Of a stretch of 19,371 nt of DNA, positions 14,417 through 19,371 are shown piece by piece. The position numbers were made by a program, and so were the translations under genes. This DNA is from JAKEGN01 sp964465665 (GTDB taxonomy: Bacteria; Pseudomonadota; Gammaproteobacteria; Steroidobacterales; Woeseiaceae): positions 1-19,371 of the forward strand of contig CAYXKM010000182.1 of assembly GCA_964465665.1 (NCBI GenBank). Reading direction: 5' to 3'. The notes below the pieces were generated by a model that was given only the letters and a program-made list of their open reading frames with translations, did not search any database and was not told the origin of the DNA. Every line of letters starts with the position of its first letter. Positions within the stretch are counted from its first letter, which is position 1.

Positions 14417-16051
14417 ATGTATACCAAGTTCTTCGGCCTCAACGAGAAACCGTTCGCCATCACTCCGGACCCCCGCTACCTATTCATGAGCGAGCGGCAC
14501 GGTGAGGGTCTCGCCCACCTTGTGTACGGCATTACCGAAAGCGGCGGATTCATCCAGCTGACAGGCGAGGTCGGGACCGGCAAAACCACGCTGGTGCGAA
14601 CCCTGCTGAGCCAGTTGCCCGACAAGGTCGATGTCGCACTGATACTCAACCCACAGCTTTCGGCGCTGGAATTCCTGACGGCCATCTGCGAGGAACTGCA
14701 CATCACGTTGCCGCAGGAGAAAGGCAGCGCCAAAGCCCTGGTCGATGCGCTGAATTGGCACCTGCTTGCCGCTCACGCCGCCGGTCGTCGCACGATTCTG
14801 CTGGTGGACGAAGCGCAGAACCTTACTGTCGAAGTCCTGGAGCAATTGCGACTCCTGACCAATCTGGAAACCGCAAAACAAAAGTTGCTGCAGATCATTC
14901 TCATAGCCCAGCCCGAATTGCGGGAGAAGCTTGCAGGAAACGAATTGCGGCAGCTTGCGCAACGTGTCACCGGTCGCTATCACCTCGAGCCCCTCTCGAA
15001 AGAAGAGGCGAGCCGTTACATCGACCACCGGTTGAGAGTTGCCGGTGCGCTCACTGAAATTTTCGACGAAAGCGCGAAGAACGAAGTTTTCCGTCTGTCC
15101 GGTGGCGTGCCCCGCATCATGAACGTGATTTGCGACCGCGCCTTGCTCGGGGCATACAGTCGCGACAAGCGCACGGTGAACCGGCGCCTGGTACGGCGAG
15201 CAACGGCAGAGGTTTCGGGCCAGTCCCTCACTCCTGCCTTGCTCAGGTGGGCACTGCCGGTCCTCGGCATCGTCGCTGCGATCCTGCTGGTCGTGTCGCT
15301 GTGGTCGATGAATCGCGAACGAGACACGGATGTTGTCGAGATAGTCAGCCAGCCGGTCGATACCGCACGGGTCGCTGCAAATACCGGGACAGCCGGCAAC
15401 ACAGCGGTGGCAATCCCGGAAGAACCCGGAGTCGAAGAGTTTTTGAGAAGTGCCGCCCCGGCCACGGATGTCGAATCCGCCATGCAGACACTCGCGGGCC
15501 TGTGGGGCATCCGTTACAACCCGGCTGAAGGTACAGCTTGTTCGCAGGCGGAAGCACAGGGTATAAGCTGCATTTACCAGCGCGGGACCTTCAATAACGT
15601 GCGCCAGCTGGACCTGCCGGCGATGCTCACTTTGACTGGCGGCGATGGCACCGTCTACCAGGCGGTGCTGGTCACGGCGACAGAAACCACCGGCGTACTG
15701 GGTGCCGGGTCGGCCACTGCCGGTTTTTCCCTCGACGAGATCGCCGATCTCTGGTTCGGGCAGTTCCTGTTGTTCTGGCGCCCGCCAAATGGCGCGGTGA
15801 CTGCGTTGTCACGCGGAGTGCGCCACGACAACGTGCGCTGGTTGCGCCAGAGCCTGGCGGCACTGGATGCTGAATACAAGGGCGCAGTTTCCAACTCGGA
15901 TCTTTTCGACGAAGAGCTCGAGCAACAATTGAAAGCATTTCAGCAACGGCATCGACTGCAGGCCGACGGACTGGCCGGGGCACAAACGCAGGCGTTTATC
16001 CAGTCACAGCTGGCGCTTGAAGGCACGCCGCGACTGAGTTCCGGTCGGTGA
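14417..16051 (+). CDS. gspA: ExeA/GspA-type AAA ATPase with peptidoglycan-binding domain
   Basis: This ATPase is expected to work with GspB in the inner membrane to help place the type II secretion secretin through the peptidoglycan. The 544-residue product opens with the family signature MYTKFFGLNEKPFAITPDPRY. It has Walker A GEVGTGKT (50-57), Walker B ILLVDEAQ (127-134), a sensor-like GGVPRIMNVICDRAL (229-243) and one membrane segment (about 277-296). A periplasmic region (about 350-455) follows, with the Cys-containing LAGLWGIRY and GISCIYQRG segments seen in ExeA homologues. A peptidoglycan-binding domain 1 (about 466-530) ends with FQQRHRLQADGLAGAQTQ. Start ATG 14417 matches the family; no strong ribosome site is visible. 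The frame stays open upstream into dinB but that part has no homology. gspB follows 22 bp later. Confidence 0.93.
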   Translation: MYTKFFGLNEKPFAITPDPRYLFMSERHGEGLAHLVYGITESGGFIQLTGEVGTGKTTLVRTLLSQLPDKVDVALILNPQLSALEFLTAICEELHITLPQEKGSAKALVDALNWHLLAAHAAGRRTILLVDEAQNLTVEVLEQLRLLTNLETAKQKLLQIILIAQPELREKLAGNELRQLAQRVTGRYHLEPLSKEEASRYIDHRLRVAGALTEIFDESAKNEVFRLSGGVPRIMNVICDRALLGAYSRDKRTVNRRLVRRATAEVSGQSLTPALLRWALPVLGIVAAILLVVSLWSMNRERDTDVVEIVSQPVDTARVAANTGTAGNTAVAIPEEPGVEEFLRSAAPATDVESAMQTLAGLWGIRYNPAEGTACSQAEAQGISCIYQRGTFNNVRQLDLPAMLTLTGGDGTVYQAVLVTATETTGVLGAGSATAGFSLDEIADLWFGQFLLFWRPPNGAVTALSRGVRHDNVRWLRQSLAALDAEYKGAVSNSDLFDEELEQQLKAFQQRHRLQADGLAGAQTQAFIQSQLALEGTPRLSSGR

Positions 16052-16073
16052 TTTCAGGTTAGCGGGGCGCATT

Positions 16074-16712
16074 ATGTCTTTCATCCTGGATGCATTGAAA
16101 AAATCCGAGTCCGAGCGGCAACGCAAAGGCACGCCCGGCATCGCCGACGTCCCGCAAGCTGCGCCGGGGTCCGGTGGTACCCGGTGGGCATGGATCATCG
16201 GCATACTGCTCACCGTCAACCTCGCCGTTCTGGGCGGGCTGATGTTGCGGCCGGCGCCGGTTGAACCGCCCGTGCCGGCATCATCGACGCCGGAACTTCC
16301 GGCAGCAACCGGTAGAGCTCCGACCGCCGAAAGGTTTTCGGAGATCGTTGCCGAAGTGAAAAACTCTCAGCCGGATTTACCTGAGAAACCTGGCGCAGCG
16401 CTGCACGATCAGGCACCCCTCGCGCCGGCCGCTGCGGGACAGGCAACAAATGCAAACGGGCGCCGCGCGTCGGTTGTAGACGGCCTGGAAACCTTCAATG
16501 AGCTGCGAGCGAACGGAACCTTGCAACTGGCGGACCTGCATCTCGACATTCATGTCTACAGCACGACGCCCTCGGACCGGTTCGTTTTCATCAATATGAG
16601 CCGCTACAAGGAAAACGCGACATTGGTCGAGGGACCCGAGATCCGTGAGATCACTCCCGACGGAGTGATACTCGAGCATTTCGGCACGCGCTTCCTGTTG
16701 CCGCGCGAATAA
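16074..16712 (+). CDS. gspB: type II secretion protein GspB
   Basis: This is the partner of the ExeA-like ATPase in secretin assembly. The 212-residue protein begins with the hallmark MSFILDALKKSESERQR, has one membrane segment (about 38-58), and a Pro/Ala-rich periplasmic linker (59-140). The conserved C-terminal GspB domain (about 147-212) contains LDIHVYSTTPSDRFVFIN, followed by a glycine-rich beta stretch. A GGGG ribosome site lies just before the ATG. No other type II secretion genes are in the window; the A/B pair is often encoded apart from the main gsp operon. Confidence 0.92.
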   Translation: MSFILDALKKSESERQRKGTPGIADVPQAAPGSGGTRWAWIIGILLTVNLAVLGGLMLRPAPVEPPVPASSTPELPAATGRAPTAERFSEIVAEVKNSQPDLPEKPGAALHDQAPLAPAAAGQATNANGRRASVVDGLETFNELRANGTLQLADLHLDIHVYSTTPSDRFVFINMSRYKENATLVEGPEIREITPDGVILEHFGTRFLLPRE

Positions 16713-16723
16713 CGAATCGCGCG
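16702..16723 (+). repeat. hairpin spanning the gspB stop codon
   Basis: CGCGCGA (16702-16708) and TCGCGCG (16717-16723) form a perfect 7-bp stem around ATAACGAA. The structure covers the gspB stop (16710-16712) and ends 2 bp before the GAGG ribosome site of the next gene. It could modulate translation of that gene or partially uncouple it from gspB. Confidence 0.45.
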
Positions 16724-16734
16724 CGAGGCACTCG

Positions 16735-18576
16735 TTGGGCATTGCGCCACTTCCGGAAACGCTGCTGCATGCTCATACCCTGGCGCTTGCGCTGCGCTCG
16801 GGCATACATCGGGTCATGCTGGAACAGGACACGCTGAATCGCATCAACGTGTTCCCGGTGGCCGACGGTGACACCGGAACAAACCTCAGCCTTTCGCTCG
16901 GTGCTGCGCTGGGCATATTGAAGAATCCGCGGACAACGCACCTCGGACGAATGCTGGAATCTGTCGCCGATGCCATGCTGGACGGAGCACGCGGCAATTC
17001 CGGGGCCATCATTGCCCAGTTTTTCCAGGGCATGAGCGATTCGGCGGAGAATCTGGCGGAATTTTCGGTCGGCACGTTTTCGAGTGCCGTTGCCTGCGGC
17101 AGCGACTATGCACACGACGCGCTTGCGGACCCCAGGGAGGGGACGATTCTTTCCGTCATCAGTGCATTTGCACAAAGCCTGCGCGACCAGCTCGATGGCG
17201 GATCATCGCCGACGATTCCGGACATGCTGAGCAATGCCGTCAGCGCAATGCAATCAGCGCTCGTGCGTACACAGGGGCAGCTTGAGGCGCTGCGAAAAGC
17301 CGGCGTTGTCGACGCAGGAGCCAAGGGTTTCGTCGCCCTGGTCGATGGCATGTCGCGATTCCTGGTCCATGGTGAGGAGGTCGACGAACCTGAAGTTGCC
17401 GCGCACATCGATGCGCAGCTGCCCAGGGAAATGGCGGGGACCTCCGATGCCCTCACGTTCAGATATTGCACGGAGTGCATCATCACGGGAGAAAACATAG
17501 ACCGCCGAAAGCTCAGGGAAGCGCTGGGCGAAGTCGGTGACTCACTGGTACTCGCAGGTACCAAGCGCAAGGCACGGGTGCACATACACGCGAACCATCC
17601 GGACACTGTATTCGGTATCGCGCGGCGTTACGGCAAGCTCGCGCTTGAGAAAGCCGACGACATGCATCGGCAGCAGCACAGCAGCCATGAGCGTAAGGCC
17701 GCGTTTGCCGTAATTACCGACTCCGCAGCGGACATCCCGGACGATGCGCTGGAGCGGTTCGATATCCATATGGTTCCGGCACGGATCCAGTTCGGCGACC
17801 GAGGTTACCTCGACAAGGTCAGTATCAGTTCGGAGGAGTTCTTTCGTGAACTCGAAACCAATCCGTTGCATCCGACCACGTCACAGCCGGCGCCGGGCGA
17901 TTTCCGCCGGCAGTACCAGTTCCTGTCGAGCCACTTCCGTGATGTGATTTCGGTCAACCTAAGCCCTGCGGTAAGTGGCACCTGGCAGGCTGCGAAATCG
18001 GCGTCGGAACGCACTGACGGGCCGGGCCGTATACATGTCGTCAATTCGCGGAACGCGTCATTGGGCCAGGGATTGCTTGCCGTTCTCGCGGCTGAATGCG
18101 CCAGTGCCGGGCTCGATGTCGACTCGGCGCTCGCCGCACTCGATGCGGCAATTCCTGTCACGTTGACGTTTGCCCTGATCCCGGACCTGCGCTACGCCGT
18201 CCGTGGCGGCCGGGTGCCCGCGACCGTCAAGACACTGGCGGATCTGTTCCGAGTCCTGCCGGTCCTGAGGACCACTGCCGACGGTGCAGTCAAGGCCCGC
18301 GGCGTCTTGCGACGTGGCAGGAACCGGCTGCCACGATTTGCGCGATTCATTGCGCGGCGCATCGCCAAGGATCGCCCTCTCCGTATCGCGATCGGCCACG
18401 CCGTGTGTCACGACGAAGCGCTGGAACTGGAATCGTTGCTCAGGAAGCACCTGGCGGATGTACGAAGCTCGAGCATCACCAGCCTCGGTTCGGCGGTCGG
18501 CGTACACGGCGGCCCGGGAACCCTGGTGGTCGGCACGCAGGAACATTTCGAAGCGGAACAGTTCAGGCGGAAATAA
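16735..18576 (+). CDS. DAK2-DegV fusion, probable one-chain fatty acid kinase
   Basis: The 613-residue protein joins the two halves of the fatty acid kinase system. Residues 1-210 are a DhaL/DAK2 ATP-binding domain: DGDTGTN (44-50) for Mg-ATP, GARGNSG (84-90) and VDAGAKG (192-198). Residues 240-300 match the FakA middle domain, including YCTECIITGENID (Cys245) and the HIH pair (His283, His285), which correspond to the Cys and two His of S. aureus FakA. Residues 323-613 are a DegV/FakB lipid-binding domain: VITDSAADIP, PTTSQPAPGDF, SVNLSPAVSGTWQAA, AVRGGRVP and HGGPGTLVVG (591-600). By analogy it would phosphorylate bound fatty acids to acyl phosphates for membrane lipid synthesis. The substrate is inferred. 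The start is TTG 16735, with GAGG (16725-16728) 6 bp upstream; Met28 would cut into the DAK2 fold. The gene ends inside the convergent SRAP gene. Confidence 0.88.
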   Translation: MGIAPLPETLLHAHTLALALRSGIHRVMLEQDTLNRINVFPVADGDTGTNLSLSLGAALGILKNPRTTHLGRMLESVADAMLDGARGNSGAIIAQFFQGMSDSAENLAEFSVGTFSSAVACGSDYAHDALADPREGTILSVISAFAQSLRDQLDGGSSPTIPDMLSNAVSAMQSALVRTQGQLEALRKAGVVDAGAKGFVALVDGMSRFLVHGEEVDEPEVAAHIDAQLPREMAGTSDALTFRYCTECIITGENIDRRKLREALGEVGDSLVLAGTKRKARVHIHANHPDTVFGIARRYGKLALEKADDMHRQQHSSHERKAAFAVITDSAADIPDDALERFDIHMVPARIQFGDRGYLDKVSISSEEFFRELETNPLHPTTSQPAPGDFRRQYQFLSSHFRDVISVNLSPAVSGTWQAAKSASERTDGPGRIHVVNSRNASLGQGLLAVLAAECASAGLDVDSALAALDAAIPVTLTFALIPDLRYAVRGGRVPATVKTLADLFRVLPVLRTTADGAVKARGVLRRGRNRLPRFARFIARRIAKDRPLRIAIGHAVCHDEALELESLLRKHLADVRSSSITSLGSAVGVHGGPGTLVVGTQEHFEAEQFRRK

Positions 18577-19234
18577 TCTCGCCCGCTGCCTCGATCAGGT
18601 CGCTGCCTTCGTTGCGCGCATTGTTGACCTTGCGATTGACCGGCCACGCCTGAAAGCGCGGCGCGGCGGCGATTGTGTCGCCAAGTGCGCTGTCCGCGCC
18701 GGTTAGCCACGCGTCTGTCCTGCCGGCCTCCAGTACCACGGGCATGCGATCGTGCAGATGGCTCATGAACTCGTTCGCTGCCGTTGTGATGATTGCGGTT
18801 GTTTCCAGTGCCTGACCCGATTCCTTGTCGTCCCAGCGCTCCCAGATCCCGGCGAATGCGAACGGCTGGCCGCTCTTAAGCGAGATGTAATACGGGATTT
18901 TCTGACCGTCGTGTGTGTGCCACTCATAAAAGCCGTCGGCAAGGATCAGGCAACGCCGCTTTTTGTAGGCGGCACGAAAGGACGGTTTCTCGGCAACCGT
19001 TTCGGCGCGTGCGTTGATCATCCTGTTTCCAATGGCCGGGTCCTTGGCCCAAAACGGGACCAGCCCCCAGCGCAGTGTGCCCAGTTGCGCCACGCCTTTG
19101 TCATTGCGGCGGATTGCTGCGACATCCTGGGTGGGTGCCACATTGAATCGCGGTTTGAGCTCCGCGATCGATTGAGCGCCAAAAAGAGCAGCAGTTGCTT
19201 CAGCTGGCGAATAAAACGCGAATCTTCCGCACAT
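18563..19234 (-). CDS. yedK: SOS response-associated peptidase, YedK/HMCES-like SRAP protein
   Basis: SRAP proteins form a covalent link with abasic sites in single-stranded DNA, protecting them from breakage. The 223-residue product has the invariant Met-Cys2 N-terminus, which after Met removal gives the reactive cysteine (MCGRF). It also has NVAPTQ (31-36), RWGLVPFWAKD (55-65), INARAET with Asn74, Arg76 and Glu78, GFYEW with Glu104, and HDRMPVVL with His161. All residues of the active site are in place. The ATG at 19234 is fixed by the Cys2 requirement. Its last 14 bp overlap the end of the DAK2-DegV gene in the opposite direction. It follows the membrane-protein gene at the window edge by 17 bp and may be cotranscribed with it. 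Confidence 0.95.
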   Translation of the reverse strand: MCGRFAFYSPAEATAALFGAQSIAELKPRFNVAPTQDVAAIRRNDKGVAQLGTLRWGLVPFWAKDPAIGNRMINARAETVAEKPSFRAAYKKRRCLILADGFYEWHTHDGQKIPYYISLKSGQPFAFAGIWERWDDKESGQALETTAIITTAANEFMSHLHDRMPVVLEAGRTDAWLTGADSALGDTIAAAPRFQAWPVNRKVNNARNEGSDLIEAAGEIISA

Positions 19235-19251
19235 GTCGAACCCGGATACGT

Positions 19252-19371
19252 CTATGCACGAATGCCAATGCCGCGATTCATCAGCATCAGGCTTACCGAA
19301 AAAAGAATCGCAACAAAAAGGCCGATGATCGTATAGGCATGGGCGATGCTGATGTCCGACGTGCCGAGTAT
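19252..19371 (-). CDS. C-terminus of a membrane protein (partial)
   Basis: Reading inward from the window edge on the minus strand, 39 residues end in a TAG at 19254-19252. They include a hydrophobic segment (YTIIGLFVAILFSVSLMLM) followed by the short basic tail NRGIGIRA, as expected for a final transmembrane helix. The family cannot be told from this piece. The stop lies 17 bp before the SRAP start codon on the same strand. Confidence 0.6.
   Translation of the reverse strand: MLGTSDISIAHAYTIIGLFVAILFSVSLMLMNRGIGIRA

Noticed and set aside
1..19371. Mobile elements, CRISPR arrays, tRNA or rRNA genes
   Set aside because: I saw no transposase or integrase motifs, no regularly spaced repeats, no tRNA-like cloverleaf with a T-arm signature, and no rRNA-like sequence.

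Overview
The window is about 60% GC by eye, densely packed and apparently chromosomal. It most resembles a free-living gammaproteobacterium: FadE of the large membrane-anchored type with its C-terminal FadE domain, an ExeA/GspA-GspB pair for type II secretion, a DinB polymerase, a YedK/SRAP protein and a cytosolic-type malate dehydrogenase. No tRNA, rRNA, CRISPR array, insertion sequence or attachment site is visible. The species cannot be named from sequence alone.

Layout. Bases 1-5781 (+ strand) hold the tail of an unidentified gene, malate dehydrogenase (mdh), acyl-CoA dehydrogenase FadE, a DUF4286-DUF3667 zinc-ribbon membrane protein and a small DUF4399 lipoprotein. Bases 5823-13170 hold a complete mevalonate route to isoprenoids. 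HMG-CoA synthase (+) runs tail-to-tail, 2 bp apart, into a minus-strand operon that reads diphosphomevalonate decarboxylase, phosphomevalonate kinase, a single 741-residue HMG-CoA reductase/mevalonate kinase fusion, and type 1 IPP isomerase. The operon is stitched by two ATGA overlaps and one 14-bp overlap. Farnesyl diphosphate synthase (ispA) starts divergently from the operon promoter and is coupled by ATGA to dinB. Bases 14417-18576 (+) hold the gspA/exeA-gspB pair followed by a DAK2-DegV fusion that looks like a one-chain fatty acid kinase. The right end (- strand) holds a YedK-like SRAP protein, which overlaps the DAK2-DegV gene tail-to-tail, and the C-terminus of a membrane protein.

How the genes work together. 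From acetoacetyl-CoA plus acetyl-CoA, HMG-CoA synthase makes HMG-CoA. The fusion enzyme then carries out the next two steps (HMG-CoA to mevalonate to phosphomevalonate), the kinase and decarboxylase yield IPP, Idi makes DMAPP and IspA condenses these to FPP. Every step from HMG-CoA to FPP is encoded within 7.3 kb, which is unusual because most Gammaproteobacteria use the DXP pathway and keep ispA beside xseB/dxs.

The most notable items are the HMGR-mevalonate kinase fusion and its self-contained locus, the FakA-FakB-like DAK2-DegV fusion, the DUF4286-DUF3667 fusion, and a 28-bp inverted repeat directly upstream of fadE.
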